A stretch of DNA of 64,000 nt from CAZOWW01 sp964583765 (GCA_964583765.1 CAZOWW010000010.1:13471-77470), one strand, 5' to 3'; shown: positions 29,250-38,728, counted from the stretch's first letter. The notes: generated by a model from the letters alone, not told the origin. Translations and numbers: made by a program.

Positions 29250-29522
29250 GCCGTGCGTCGGCGCGGTCACCGGGGCGCAGCCGGTCACCGGGTCGAGCGG
29301 CTGGGTGTCGTCCGCAAGGCGGGCCGACTCGCGCCGCGCCCGCGCGCCCTCGGGGTCAAGGGACCACAGGCCGCGCGGGTTGAGCAGGTCGAGCACATGC
29401 GCGACGCTGACGTGGACGTCCTCGCCGGGGGCGGTGGCGGCGTAGCCTTCCAGCGCCTCGCGCGCCCGCCGCACGGCGCGGGAGTCCTCGATGGTCTTCC
29501 GCCGGTCGGCGCGGCCGATCAT
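29235..29522 (-). CDS. Hypothetical protein (95 aa)
   Basis: Last gene of the late operon. ATG at 29522 overlaps the upstream stop; the in-frame extension upstream is shadow sequence. Product (MIGRADRRKTIEDSRAVRRA...) is helical with a charged N-terminus and Pro-rich end. Function unknown. Confidence 0.65.
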   Translation of the reverse strand: MIGRADRRKTIEDSRAVRRAREALEGYAATAPGEDVHVSVAHVLDLLNPRGLWSLDPEGARARRESARLADDTQPLDPVTGCAPVTAPTHGEAPQ

Positions 29523-30049
29523 TTGGACACCGTGGCCAGCCAGGCCGAGGAGAACACGTCGATGTCGTACGGCCCGTCGCTGGCGAACTGGATGCCGTGG
29601 ATGGGGAACGGGCCGGACGCGCCGATGACATCGGTCACCGACTGGGTGAGTGTCAGGTTCCACCGGGCGATGAACAGGCCGACGCCGACTAGGCGCCCCT
29701 CGGTGAGGACGTTGGCGACCGGGGTCACCGTCTCGCCGTCGCAGTAGATGACCGGCGACCGCTGGCCGGGCCGTTTGCCGGAGTGATAGCTCGCCAGGGC
29801 GTCCCGCGCCCAGGCGTCGATGTCCGCCAGGGTGGCCGCGCCGTTCTCGACGTCGAGCACGTCGGCGGTCTCGTCGATCGCCGTCAGGGCGGGCGACTGG
29901 TCGATCCGCACCGCGCCCGGGTGCGCCGCCCAGTCCGCCGCCGTCCAGGCGACGCCGTCGGTCCCGGTGACGTACCCGGCGGCCTGCACCCCCCGGGGCA
30001 GCTGGCCGACGTTGGCGTGGGTCGCGTCGTACGCGATGGTGATGCTCAT
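29519..30049 (-). CDS. Glycoside-hydrolase-like TIM-barrel protein (DUF1906/GH25-like), probable lysin
   Basis: 176 residues beginning SITIAYDATHANVGQLPRGV, with the AGYVTGTDGVAWTAADW and AVRIDQSPA strands of the small TIM-barrel proteins that many actinophages encode at the end of the structural operon. These resemble DUF1906/GH25 muramidases. The N-terminal Asp (YDAT) is in the position of a catalytic residue. No signal peptide or separate cell-wall-binding domain is visible. A lysin is the best guess; a virion-bound wall hydrolase is the alternative. Confidence 0.5.
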   Translation of the reverse strand: MSITIAYDATHANVGQLPRGVQAAGYVTGTDGVAWTAADWAAHPGAVRIDQSPALTAIDETADVLDVENGAATLADIDAWARDALASYHSGKRPGQRSPVIYCDGETVTPVANVLTEGRLVGVGLFIARWNLTLTQSVTDVIGASGPFPIHGIQFASDGPYDIDVFSSAWLATVSK

Positions 30050-30063
30050 GGGGGCAGCCTAGA

Positions 30064-32523
30064 TCAATAGACCGGCAGGCTGCCCGCGTACTTGGCGGGA
30101 ACCTCCGGCGTGCCGGTGATCCTGCACCACACGTCGTACGACTGCCCGGCCGTCAGCGTCGTCGCCCCGCCGCCGGGGCCGACCAGGCACTGCGCGACGT
30201 AGCCGAACCCGGTGCCGCCCAGCAGCCAGCTGCCCGTGTACCAGGTGGCGGGCTGAGCCGGGGCCAGCGCGTTCCCGCTGCTGACCGGGAACGCGAACTG
30301 CACCGCCAGCAGGGACTGGCCGGCGGTCTGGCCGGTCGGGTCGATGCTGGTGCCGTCCAGCTCCGACGTCCAGGTGACGTTGACGTCTTCCAGGCTGATC
30401 GCCGCGATCGGCGCGAAGCTGACCATGATGACGCTCCATCTGCTGCCGGACGGCTTGGCCGTCCACCGTGTCACTGCCATGCTGGCACCCCATCTTGACG
30501 GCATCGCGCCCGTCGCCCACCGCGACTGCCCTGGCCGCGCCTGCCAGCGCGGCGGGCCGGCGTGCGTCTGCCAGGCGGCGTCGCCCGTGCTGCCCGGGTA
30601 GAACCCGGGCAGCAGGCCGGTGCGCGCGGTCATGCGCGGCTGGCGCTGGAGCCGCGACGGCTCCCTGATGATTCTCGCCGGGTAGGCGACCGGGGGGTAG
30701 GCGACGGGCGGCGGCGTGTAGTGGTTGACCCAGACCCGCGACTGGACGGCCCTGACCCGCTGGCGGACCGCCACGATGACGGGCACGGGCACCCGGCCGG
30801 GGACGACCCCGGCGGCCAGCCGGGAGGCGGCCGGACGGATGCGCGCCTTGTGCCGCAGCGTGACGGGGACGGGGACGGGCGCCGTCAGAGACCCGCGCTG
30901 GCCGGTGACGACCGTCGCCCTCGGCTGGCGCTGGGGCACGGCGGGCCTCGTCCGCAGAGCGGCGACGATGACCGGGGGCCTGGGGACAATGCCAATGGCA
31001 AGTGACTGGCGCGTTTGCCGCAGGACGGCGCCGGGGCGCTGCCGCAGGCTGGCGACGGCCGTGGGCGGCCGGATGACGATGCCCGCCGCCAGCCGCCGGG
31101 GAGGCTGGCGCTGCGCGATCGCCGGGCGCTGGCGCAGCGGCGCCGCCGCGACGGGCGGCACCCGCGCCCCGGCCGCCAGGCGGGAGGGGACCGCGCGGGC
31201 CTGCCTGCGGGCGACGGCGAGCACGACGGGCCGGGCCGGCGGCGCGGCCACCCGGCCGGCCGCCAGGCGCTGCGGCGGCTGTCGCTGGACGGAGCCCGGC
31301 CTGCTGCGGGCGAGCGGGACGGGGATGCCGGAGAGCCCCAGCCCCGGCAGCATCCCCGTCGCCAGGCGGGAGGGGACGGCCCTGACCCGCTGCTGCTCCC
31401 GCAGCGTGACCGGGACCGGGACCGGGGCGGACAGCGAGCCGCGCTGGCCGCTGGCCAGCCGTTGCGGCGGCTGTCGCACCAGTCTCGCCGGCTCGCGGGC
31501 CAGCCGGGCGGGGTATCCGACCGGCGGGTAGCCGGCGTACGGCGCCGGGGCCACCCGGCTGCGCGACGGGGCGGCTGCCGGAATCTGACGGGACCTGGCG
31601 AAACCTGGCGGCGTGATGCCGCGCCCCGGCGGCGTCCCGGCGGCCAGCCGCTGAGGCGGCTGGCGCACCAACCGGTACGACGACCGCGCGAGCCGGGCGG
31701 GCGCGGTCACCGGCTGGTAGACGGCTCCGGACGGCACGTACGGCGGCGGGACGACACGTGAGGGGACCGGGCGGACCCGGGACTTATGCCGTGGGACAAC
31801 GGGGACCGGGACCGGCGCGGTGAGCGAGCCGCGCTGCCCGGCCGCCAGGCGCTGGACGGGCTGGCGGACAGTCCGCGACGGCTCGCGGGCGATGCGCGCG
31901 ACCTGCGGCACCGGGTACGCCGCGTACGGCGCTGCGATCAGCTTGCTGCGGGCGGCCCTGGTGATGGCGGGCCATAGCCGGTTCCGGGCAGCGCCGAGCG
32001 GCACGGCGGCGACGACGCCGGGCAGTACGCCAGGGCGGAGCTGGCCCGCTTGACGGCGCGTCAGCCGGGAGGGGTAGCGCGTCTGCTGGACGGGGATGCC
32101 GGACAGGCCCTTGCCGGGGGGCAGGCCGGCGACGACGCGTGATCGCGCCGCTGGCGGGCCGCGCCTGGGCGTGAGCGCGAGGACGGCCGGCCGGATCGGG
32201 GTGACGGTCGCGACCGTGCCCGGGGCCAGCGGCCCGGTGACGACCCCCCGGCCCCGCGCCACCAGCCGGGGCCGCCGGGCGAGGGTGACCAGCTGCGCCG
32301 CGACGGGCGGCGGCTGGCCGGCGGCGCGCAGGGACATCCCCGGCCGCCGCTGGACGGCAGCCGGGCGCTGGCGGAGGATGGCGACGATGACGGGCGGCAC
32401 CCGCGACCCGCTTGTTATCCGCGAGGGGACCGCGCGGACGGCCCGGCGGGTGGCGGCGAGCGTCGCCGCGCGGACCGGGACGGTGACGGCCGGGGTACCG
32501 CGCAGCAGGAGCAGGAGGCTCAC
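30064..32523 (-). CDS. Giant Arg/Pro-rich repeat protein, structural (819 aa)
   Basis: GTG at 32523. Residues of roughly 15-700 have almost no acidic residues and are built from degenerate 35-45-residue repeats around RQPPQRLAAG, GQRGSLTAPVPVPV and VRAVPSRLAAG. The last ~120 residues form a normal beta-rich domain (SLEDVNVTWTSELDGTSIDP...) as in virion proteins. The repeat part is extremely basic. The intact 2.4-kb frame with repeat structure argues for real coding. Position among tail-fibre genes suggests a virion surface or DNA/membrane-binding role. Confidence 0.65.
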   Translation of the reverse strand: MSLLLLLRGTPAVTVPVRAATLAATRRAVRAVPSRITSGSRVPPVIVAILRQRPAAVQRRPGMSLRAAGQPPPVAAQLVTLARRPRLVARGRGVVTGPLAPGTVATVTPIRPAVLALTPRRGPPAARSRVVAGLPPGKGLSGIPVQQTRYPSRLTRRQAGQLRPGVLPGVVAAVPLGAARNRLWPAITRAARSKLIAAPYAAYPVPQVARIAREPSRTVRQPVQRLAAGQRGSLTAPVPVPVVPRHKSRVRPVPSRVVPPPYVPSGAVYQPVTAPARLARSSYRLVRQPPQRLAAGTPPGRGITPPGFARSRQIPAAAPSRSRVAPAPYAGYPPVGYPARLAREPARLVRQPPQRLASGQRGSLSAPVPVPVTLREQQRVRAVPSRLATGMLPGLGLSGIPVPLARSRPGSVQRQPPQRLAAGRVAAPPARPVVLAVARRQARAVPSRLAAGARVPPVAAAPLRQRPAIAQRQPPRRLAAGIVIRPPTAVASLRQRPGAVLRQTRQSLAIGIVPRPPVIVAALRTRPAVPQRQPRATVVTGQRGSLTAPVPVPVTLRHKARIRPAASRLAAGVVPGRVPVPVIVAVRQRVRAVQSRVWVNHYTPPPVAYPPVAYPARIIREPSRLQRQPRMTARTGLLPGFYPGSTGDAAWQTHAGPPRWQARPGQSRWATGAMPSRWGASMAVTRWTAKPSGSRWSVIMVSFAPIAAISLEDVNVTWTSELDGTSIDPTGQTAGQSLLAVQFAFPVSSGNALAPAQPATWYTGSWLLGGTGFGYVAQCLVGPGGGATTLTAGQSYDVWCRITGTPEVPAKYAGSLPVY

Positions 32524-32657
32524 AGCGGGCGGCCCCAGCCCTCGAACGGCTGCGGCGCGGGCGACGGGCGGGCCTTGCCGAACGGCAGGGTCGGGCCGAA
32601 CACCTTGGCCAGCGGCGGGAACGGCCCCGGGGGCGTCTGCGGGGCGCTAGCCGCCAT
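32520..32657 (-). CDS. Small Pro-rich protein (45 aa)
   Basis: ATG at 32657, GTGA overlap with the repeat-protein gene. Product MAASAPQTPPGPFPPLAKVF plus 25 residues, Pro-rich, ending FEGWGRPL. Probably a small structural or coupling protein; unrecognised. Confidence 0.55.
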   Translation of the reverse strand: MAASAPQTPPGPFPPLAKVFGPTLPFGKARPSPAPQPFEGWGRPL

Positions 32658-32660
32658 GCG

Positions 32661-33248
32661 CTACCCGATCAGCTCGCACGTCAGCTCGTCCACCGTCACG
32701 CTGGAGAACCCGGTGTTGGTCGCCACCGTCAGGCCGAGCATGACCGTCTGGTTGGTCGCGGTGTTGAGGCCGGTGGCCGTCTGGGTGACGGTGCGCAGCG
32801 CGGCGGTGACCGGCATGGGGACCGGGCCGGTGAACGTGGTGAGCGACGCGGGCAGCAGTGACCAGCCCTGGCCGACGACCTTGGCGGTGGTCGCGTTCTG
32901 CGACTGGCTGAGCGCCTGGAGAACCCCCGTGTACTCGATGATGAACGGCCAGGCGGTGGCGACGACGGCGGCGGTCGAGGCGGTGGCCGCCAGGGCGGCG
33001 GCGGTCGTGGTGATCGCCGTGCCGGTCGCGTTCATGTAGAAGCCCCATGTCAGTGATGACGCAGTCGTCGTCGCGGTGTACTCGCCCGCCGCCCGCAGGC
33101 GTATCCGGGTGCCGAGGTTGAGCGTGCCGGCCGGGATGACGCACGGCGCGGGGGAGATGTCCGTCAGCGTCGCCGTGGTGAACGATGACGTGGTGAGGCT
33201 GACGGCGCTCTGCTCCGGAACAGGCGCTGACCAGGTGGTTCCAGGCAT
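32661..33248 (-). CDS. Minor virion protein (195 aa)
   Basis: Beta-rich sequence (TWSAPVPEQSAVSLTTSSFT, ADGTLNLG-like PAGTLNLGTRIRLRAAGEYT, AWPFIIEYTGVLQ) typical of the actinophage minor structural proteins encoded beside tail fibres. No enzymatic motif. Likely a capsid or tail decoration/fibre component. Confidence 0.65.
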   Translation of the reverse strand: MPGTTWSAPVPEQSAVSLTTSSFTTATLTDISPAPCVIPAGTLNLGTRIRLRAAGEYTATTTASSLTWGFYMNATGTAITTTAAALAATASTAAVVATAWPFIIEYTGVLQALSQSQNATTAKVVGQGWSLLPASLTTFTGPVPMPVTAALRTVTQTATGLNTATNQTVMLGLTVATNTGFSSVTVDELTCELIG

Positions 33249-33259
33249 ACATGACCGCC

Positions 33260-36214
33260 TTACGGTATGGGGATCTTGCGGCCGAGCACGTTGACGGTCA
33301 GGTCAGCGCCCGGGTACGCCGTGCCGACCTGGGCGACGTTGACCGTCAGGTAGTCGCCGGGCTGCACGAACAGCAGGTCCGGGGCGGCGGCCGAGCTGGC
33401 GGTGACCGCCCCGGCCGCGATGGCGGGCCGGTTGCCGGTGGTGGTGAAGATGGTCGAGCCGTTCTTGAAGACGTCCACGATGACGCTCGCGCCCTGCGGC
33501 GCGGTGTTGACCGAGGCGCGCACCCCGGACAGGTAGTAGTAGTCGTCGGCGTAGAACCGGGACACCCCGGTCGTGACGGTGAGAGGCCCCTGCTTGCTGA
33601 ACGGGCCGCCGACGGGGACGATCGTCGTGTCGTGGTAGTCATGGTTGACGTTGCGGAAGTTGATCAGGGGAAGCTGCGTCTGCACGGCCTGGGTGAACTG
33701 CTGCGCCAGCGCCTGCACGCCCAGGGCGCTGATCGTGGCGCTGTCGGACGACCAGAACGCCGCCTGCTGCTGGCAGATGCCGTTGGAGTCGACGTAGAAG
33801 ACGTTGGCGTCGAACTCGGCCACCAGGGACTGGATGGAGCTGTTCAGCGTGGTGACGTCGCTGTTGCCGGTGCTGCCGGAGTTGGAGTTCCAGTAGCTGC
33901 CCGCGCCGCCCAGCGCGACGTACCCGGCGGCGGCCGGCAGCAGTGGCATCCCGAAGACGGCGGTCAGGTTGGGGTTGGACCCCTCCAGGTACGCGCAGTC
34001 GAGGGACACCGACCCGCCGGAGTCGAGGGACGAGATGGTGCCGATGATCGTCTGCCCGGCGTTGAGGCTGGTCAGCCCCTTGAACCGGACGCACATGCGC
34101 GCCCGCGAGCCGGACGCGACGGGCGTGATGTTGGAGGTGCTGGTGGTGCCGGGGTTGGCGATGCCGCCCGTGGTGAACAGCGTCCCCGTCCAGGTGACCA
34201 CCCCGCCGAACGACCCCACCGCCCCCAGCAGCGAGATCGTCACCGCGCCGCCCGTGAAGTCGGCCGGGACGGTGAAGGTGAAGCTGCCGCTGGTCGCCGT
34301 CCAGTAGGCGAACGTGCCGCCCTGACCGGGGCCGCCGCCGGACCAGGCGTACTGCACGGTGCCGGAGACGAGGTTGCCCGACAGGGAGAACGCGGCGTTG
34401 GTGTACGGCAGGATGTTGCTCGCGCGGCCGTGGGCGATCATGTCGCGCAGCGTGTGCACGATCGCCCCGGTCGGGTAGCCGTTCAGCTGCGTCATGACGC
34501 CGCTGCCCTGCCCGGACGTGATGTTCGCCAGGTCCCACAGGCCGTAGAAGAAGCAGAACATCCCGTCCTTGGACACGTACGGGGCGCCGCTGCTCTTCTT
34601 CCGCACGCTCTGGGTGAACGCCGCCTGCCCGCCGTAGGTCTGCGCGTTGGACGCGTCGTTCAGCAGGTTCCACGACCCGACTGTCGCGACCACCCCCCGG
34701 TTCACCGAGTCGGCCGGGTCGTTGTGCAGCAGCCCCATGGCGACCAGCGGCAGCACGTAGTCCGGGTCGGACGCCAGGCCCTGCTGGAGGTAGTTGCCGC
34801 CGTACCAGTTGCCACGGCTCGGGCTGTTGGTGATGCGCGGGTCCGACACCCACAGCTGGCTGTTGGGCACCCCGGCCACGCCGTTAGTCCAGAACCGCTG
34901 CACCACGTTGGACGGCCCGTCGGAGCGGATGAAGACGTCGCCCGCGTTCGCGCCGTCGTACAGGCCGAGGGCGCTCGACACCATCGTGACCGTGCCCAGG
35001 GAGGTGTACGCCCCGTTGCCCGTGCCCGGGATGGTGATGGTCGTGGCGGTGGCGGACGTGACGATGATCCCGTTGCCGTTGGCGGCGGTGTTGCCGCCGA
35101 CGTTCGCGATGTTCACCGTGTCCCCGGCCTTGAACGGGTGCCCGGTCGGCAGCGTGATCACGATGGGCGACACGCCGTTGCCGGTGGCCCCGCTGACGTT
35201 CACGGCGGCGGGCAGGTACGCGTCCTGCCGGTAGACGTACGGCGGGTTCCACGCGGTGATCTGCGCTGACGTCAGGCCGTCCCACAGGCCGGCGCACGAG
35301 TCGTAGTGCACCTCCCCGCTGGCCGCCGCCGTGACCGTGATCTGCACCGCGCAGTACGCGGTGCCGGGCGGGGACAGCGCCTGCGCGTAGAGCGGCGTCC
35401 ACGAGGTGGTGGTGTCGGTGGCGGCGGTGCCCGGGTACGCCGACCCGATCAGGGTGCCCGCCGCGTTGTAGAACAGCAGGGCCAGCTGCTTGGACCGCGC
35501 GACGGTCTTGGACTGGGTCTGCGCGGTGGCGGCCATGAACACGTTCGGGAGGGTCGGGTACCCGGCGGTGCCGGTGCCGGTGATCGTGACGATGTTCGCG
35601 GCCGAGCTGGCCGTCCACTGGCGGACGAACTGGAACGTGGTCGGGGCGCCGCCGGCCCCGAGGCTGTACGCGGCGTAGACGGCGTTGGTCGCGGTCCACG
35701 ACCCCTGGGCGGAGCCGCGCGACCGCTGGAACAGCTCCCCGGTGGCGTCAGGGAACGTCAGGTTGTTGCCAGGGGGGCCGGAGCTGATCCGGATCGCGGA
35801 CTGCGACCCGAGCTGGAGGTGCCCGTAGATGTCGGCGTAGAAGTTCGGCGTTCCCAGGGTGATGCCGAAGTTGATCTTGAAGTTGTCCGAGAGGTAGACG
35901 CCGCCGGCGTTGGCCACCGCGAAGATCGGCAGGCCGAGGTAGTCGTCGATCTCGAATATGTTCTCGATGGTCGAGTCGTTGTTGCCGACCAGGAACATGC
36001 CCGCCCGGCCGGGGCGCGCCTTGGCGTAGAAGGACGGCAGCCGGGAGGTGAGCGATCCGGACGTCAGGTCTTCCGCGCCGTCGCCCAGGTAGACCCGGCC
36101 GTCGGCGAACACGACCATCGAGGGGTACGCGTCCCCGGCCACCTGGCTGGACTGGAAGAGGTTGGAGGCGGCGGCGAAGACGCGGCCGAGCACGCCGGGA
36201 AGCGTGAGGCCCAC
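33260..36214 (-). CDS. Large tail fibre / receptor-binding protein (984 aa)
   Basis: N-terminal ~190 residues contain virion-attachment-like strands (VVFADGRVYLGDGAEDLTSG, GGVYLSDNFKINFG). A middle Thr/Ser/Gly-rich beta region follows (NVSGATGNGVSPIVITLPTG with GHPFKAGDTVNIANVGG, as in surface repeats). Then comes a domain with NWYGGNYLQQGLASDPDYVL and TLNSSIQSLVAEFDANVFYV that resembles SGNH-hydrolase-type or lectin domains of fibres, and a C-terminal beta domain. It probably recognises, and may trim, host surface glycans. The enzyme assignment is weak. Confidence 0.65.
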   Translation of the reverse strand: MGLTLPGVLGRVFAAASNLFQSSQVAGDAYPSMVVFADGRVYLGDGAEDLTSGSLTSRLPSFYAKARPGRAGMFLVGNNDSTIENIFEIDDYLGLPIFAVANAGGVYLSDNFKINFGITLGTPNFYADIYGHLQLGSQSAIRISSGPPGNNLTFPDATGELFQRSRGSAQGSWTATNAVYAAYSLGAGGAPTTFQFVRQWTASSAANIVTITGTGTAGYPTLPNVFMAATAQTQSKTVARSKQLALLFYNAAGTLIGSAYPGTAATDTTTSWTPLYAQALSPPGTAYCAVQITVTAAASGEVHYDSCAGLWDGLTSAQITAWNPPYVYRQDAYLPAAVNVSGATGNGVSPIVITLPTGHPFKAGDTVNIANVGGNTAANGNGIIVTSATATTITIPGTGNGAYTSLGTVTMVSSALGLYDGANAGDVFIRSDGPSNVVQRFWTNGVAGVPNSQLWVSDPRITNSPSRGNWYGGNYLQQGLASDPDYVLPLVAMGLLHNDPADSVNRGVVATVGSWNLLNDASNAQTYGGQAAFTQSVRKKSSGAPYVSKDGMFCFFYGLWDLANITSGQGSGVMTQLNGYPTGAIVHTLRDMIAHGRASNILPYTNAAFSLSGNLVSGTVQYAWSGGGPGQGGTFAYWTATSGSFTFTVPADFTGGAVTISLLGAVGSFGGVVTWTGTLFTTGGIANPGTTSTSNITPVASGSRARMCVRFKGLTSLNAGQTIIGTISSLDSGGSVSLDCAYLEGSNPNLTAVFGMPLLPAAAGYVALGGAGSYWNSNSGSTGNSDVTTLNSSIQSLVAEFDANVFYVDSNGICQQQAAFWSSDSATISALGVQALAQQFTQAVQTQLPLINFRNVNHDYHDTTIVPVGGPFSKQGPLTVTTGVSRFYADDYYYLSGVRASVNTAPQGASVIVDVFKNGSTIFTTTGNRPAIAAGAVTASSAAAPDLLFVQPGDYLTVNVAQVGTAYPGADLTVNVLGRKIPIP

Positions 36215-36216
36215 GG

Positions 36217-36612
36217 TCAGGCCGCCGTTGCCAGGGAGATCTCCATGGTGCCGGACGCGGCCGACGCGATGTACGACTGCGCCAGGGTGACCAGCTCCTT
36301 GGCGACCTCCAGCCGCGATCCGGGCGGCAGCTGGTCATGCCAGCCGCCGGCCGCCGTGGTCGGCGCGGTGCCGTCGTACCGCAGGTAGACCGTGCCCGTG
36401 CTGCTGCTGTTCCACAGGATGACCGACCGGCGGGTGATGTCGGCCGCGATGGTCGACGTCGAGGCGGACGTCGAGAGCGTCCAGGATGCCGGGGCGGCGA
36501 CGGCGGTGGCCGGGGCCTCGCGCACGATCTGGTCGTGGAAGGTGGCCGCGTTCTGGAACGTGTGGATATCGGTCCCGGTCCCGGCCGTGATCGGGACGTC
36601 GCTGTCAGCCAC
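36217..36612 (-). CDS. Minor virion protein (131 aa)
   Basis: Beta-rich (SRRSVILWNSSSTGTVYLRY-like RRSVILWNSSSTGTVYLRYD, PPGSRLEVAKELV). The pattern is that of small structural proteins in tail-fibre operons that carry a cell-surface or polymer-binding fold. Separated by four bases from the fibre gene. Confidence 0.6.
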   Translation of the reverse strand: MADSDVPITAGTGTDIHTFQNAATFHDQIVREAPATAVAAPASWTLSTSASTSTIAADITRRSVILWNSSSTGTVYLRYDGTAPTTAAGGWHDQLPPGSRLEVAKELVTLAQSYIASAASGTMEISLATAA

Positions 36613-36619
36613 CGGTCAG

Positions 36620-36883
36620 TCAGCACCCCCAGACGAGCAGGTACGCGCTGTCGTTGCTGAGCCCGGACGGCATGGTGACCACCGTGCCCGTGAACGTGGC
36701 GGCGATCTCCACGAAGCTGGAGATGCCGAGCACCACGCCTCGCTGCACGATCTGGAAGCTGCTGACCGTGGCCAGGTCGATCGTGTCCCCGGCCGTCACC
36801 TTGCGCAGCGCGAACAGGGCCAGCAGGTCGGCGCTCCCGGTGCTGTAGACCTGCGTGCAGTTGGCCGCTGACAGGATGGACAT
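36620..36883 (-). CDS. Small virion-like protein (87 aa)
   Basis: MSILSAANCTQVYSTGSADL..., a beta-rich protein with ADLLALFALRKVTAGDTIDL and a C-terminal SAYLLVWGC. Small proteins of this kind are common in actinophage structural operons. Function unknown. Confidence 0.6.
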   Translation of the reverse strand: MSILSAANCTQVYSTGSADLLALFALRKVTAGDTIDLATVSSFQIVQRGVVLGISSFVEIAATFTGTVVTMPSGLSNDSAYLLVWGC

Positions 36884-36890
36884 CAGCGGG

Positions 36891-37379
36891 TCATTCCTCC
36901 CACTCCACGTCCACGACCCATGCGAGAGGAGTCGTCAGCGCGTTGACCCGGTTGACGAACACCAGCCCGTTGGCCGTCCCCTTGAGCACCTGCCACTCGT
37001 CGGGCTGCTCCCAGTTGAGGATGCCGCCGCCGCGCGAGGAGCAGGAGATCTTGTACGGGTCGGTGGTGCCTGTCCCGAACGTCGGCTGCGTGGTGCCCCA
37101 CGCCGTTGACGTGTAGAGGCAGAGGGCAGGCGGATAGTTCTGGTTGAGCTGGCCGTACGCCGTCGATGCCGTGTACGTGCCCGCCGGCGCCCCGGTGGCG
37201 GGGGCGATGCCGAGCGTGCACTGCTGGTCAGGCGGGGCGCTGGCCGAGCCGACCGTGATCAGGGACGCGTCAACGCGCTTCAGGTTGAACCCGTTGGTGG
37301 ACGGGCACATCAGGTACCCGATGGCGGTGTCGACCGCGACCGCCGTGGCTGACTGGAACTGAACGTGGTACCGGCCCAT
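36891..37379 (-). CDS. Minor virion protein (162 aa)
   Basis: MGRYHVQFQSATAVAVDTAI... with Thr/Ser/Gly-rich strands and KRVDASLITVGSASAPPDQQ. Pattern of phage decoration or tail-surface proteins. No enzymatic motif. Confidence 0.6.
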   Translation of the reverse strand: MGRYHVQFQSATAVAVDTAIGYLMCPSTNGFNLKRVDASLITVGSASAPPDQQCTLGIAPATGAPAGTYTASTAYGQLNQNYPPALCLYTSTAWGTTQPTFGTGTTDPYKISCSSRGGGILNWEQPDEWQVLKGTANGLVFVNRVNALTTPLAWVVDVEWEE

Positions 37380-37431
37380 GGGGATGGTCTCCTGACTGTG
37401 TTGGTGGCTAGCTTAGACCTGCCTGCATGGG

Positions 37432-37890
37432 CTACCAGGCGCTCGCGTTGATGGTGATCGCGCCCGCCGCGAACTGCACGGTGTCGCCGTTGACGACGCC
37501 CGTGATGGAGCTGGTGAGCGCGCCCTGGAGCCAGCGCAGCGGCGTGCCGGCGGTGTCCCAGACCTCGATGGCGGTGACCGTCGTCCAGGTGCCGGTGGCG
37601 CTCCAGCTGACGGAGTTGGAGTTGGACTGCGTGCCGGCCGACGGCGCGGCGCAGAACGTGGTGCCGAGCGTCTGCCCGCCCGTGGTGTACCCGGCCGCGC
37701 CGGTCAGCTCGGTGCCGTTCGACCCGGCGGTGTTCGACCCCTGCGCGGTCATCAGCCGCAGGTGGTAGGGCGGCGTGATGATGATCGCCGAGCCGCCGCC
37801 CGTGCCGGGGGTGAACGTCGCGGTCGCCGACGCCGTGAAGACGGCCTGGAGGAACCAGTTGATCCGGCCCTGGTCGGTCATGTTGGCCAT
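37432..37890 (-). CDS. Minor virion protein (152 aa)
   Basis: Starts MANMTDQGRINWFLQAVFTA, then YHLRLMTAQGSNTAGSNGTE and SVSWSATGTWTTVTAIEVWD, the signature of a common family of actinophage minor structural proteins that assemble on the tail or capsid surface. Confidence 0.7.
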   Translation of the reverse strand: MANMTDQGRINWFLQAVFTASATATFTPGTGGGSAIIITPPYHLRLMTAQGSNTAGSNGTELTGAAGYTTGGQTLGTTFCAAPSAGTQSNSNSVSWSATGTWTTVTAIEVWDTAGTPLRWLQGALTSSITGVVNGDTVQFAAGAITINASAW

Positions 37891-37891
37891 G

Positions 37892-38182
37892 TCAGCCGCC
37901 CGTCATCTGGAACCGGTCGCCGGCCTCGGCGAAGTGGATGACGGGCCTGCACACCGTGCAGCCCTCCGGCCGGTCCGGGCGCTCCGGCGGGTGGAAGCAC
38001 GGCATGCCCGGGTGGTTGGCCGCCTCGCACTCCACGGCCGGCAGCACGCTGGCGCCGTGGTGGTGCGGGTTCCCGGCGTCGTCGGTGACGGCGCAGCACC
38101 CGCACCAGGTGCTCGCGTGCGGGTCGGCGTCCGGCGGCAGGTCGATCATCGCAAGGCACTGCTTGCACTGGAATTGGGCCAT
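37892..38182 (-). CDS. Cys/His-rich zinc-binding protein (96 aa)
   Basis: Nine cysteines and five histidines: CKQCLAMIDLPPD, TWCGCCAVT, HHHGASVLP, VECEAANHPGMPCFHPPE and GCTVCRPVIHF. Two or more zinc sites are likely. Many actinophage late operons carry such a small zinc protein of unknown role. ATG at 38182 after GGAGAGACGAACC. Confidence 0.65.
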   Translation of the reverse strand: MAQFQCKQCLAMIDLPPDADPHASTWCGCCAVTDDAGNPHHHGASVLPAVECEAANHPGMPCFHPPERPDRPEGCTVCRPVIHFAEAGDRFQMTGG

Positions 38183-38194
38183 GGTTCGTCTCTC

Positions 38195-38728
38195 CTAGTT
38201 GAAGATCCCGGCGCTGACGAGCGCCTGGTTGATCTCGGTGACCTCGGTGACGATGGAGTTGACCTGGGTCTGCGAGTACGTGCCGGACGCGGCGGCCATG
38301 CCCCCGCCGCGCCCCTGCGGGATGTTGACGTTCTGGCCGCCGATCGACGTCCCGCCGTGGATGGTGAGGTTCCCGTCCACCGTCATGTTGCCGGTGACCG
38401 TCCCGCCTGCCGTAGGCAGGCAGCCGTTCGCCGTGTTCTGCGCGTTGTTCGCGCTGCTCTGCGCGTTGTTGGCCGCGTTGTAGGCGTTGTTCGCGGTGGT
38501 GTTGGCCGTGTTGGCCGTGCCCTGCGCGGTGCTGATCAGCGCCGCGTGCGCGCCCAGCGTCGCGACGATCGGCGCGATCCTGGCCTCCGTCGCCCGCGTC
38601 TTGGCGGCGGTGCCCGTTGACACCCAGAGGAAGGCGAGGATCAGCAGGGCGAGGCCCCAGGACACGCTGAGGAAGTACGCCAGCAGCTCGGCTGCGGCGG
38701 CTGTGAGGAAGGCGGGCAGCCAGCGCAT
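38195..38728 (-). CDS. Membrane-anchored trimeric-fibre-like protein (177 aa)
   Basis: ATG at 38728 overlaps the upstream stop. Residues of roughly 8-37 form one or two hydrophobic helices. A region of degenerate TANNAYNAANNAQSSANN repeats follows (about 70-100), as in heptad/left-handed-helix stalks. The tail is beta-like with GTVTGNMTVDGNLTIHGG, the usual phage fibre tip chaperone start. Suggests an oligomeric fibre or tail-tip appendage. Confidence 0.6.
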   Translation of the reverse strand: MRWLPAFLTAAAAELLAYFLSVSWGLALLILAFLWVSTGTAAKTRATEARIAPIVATLGAHAALISTAQGTANTANTTANNAYNAANNAQSSANNAQNTANGCLPTAGGTVTGNMTVDGNLTIHGGTSIGGQNVNIPQGRGGGMAAASGTYSQTQVNSIVTEVTEINQALVSAGIFN

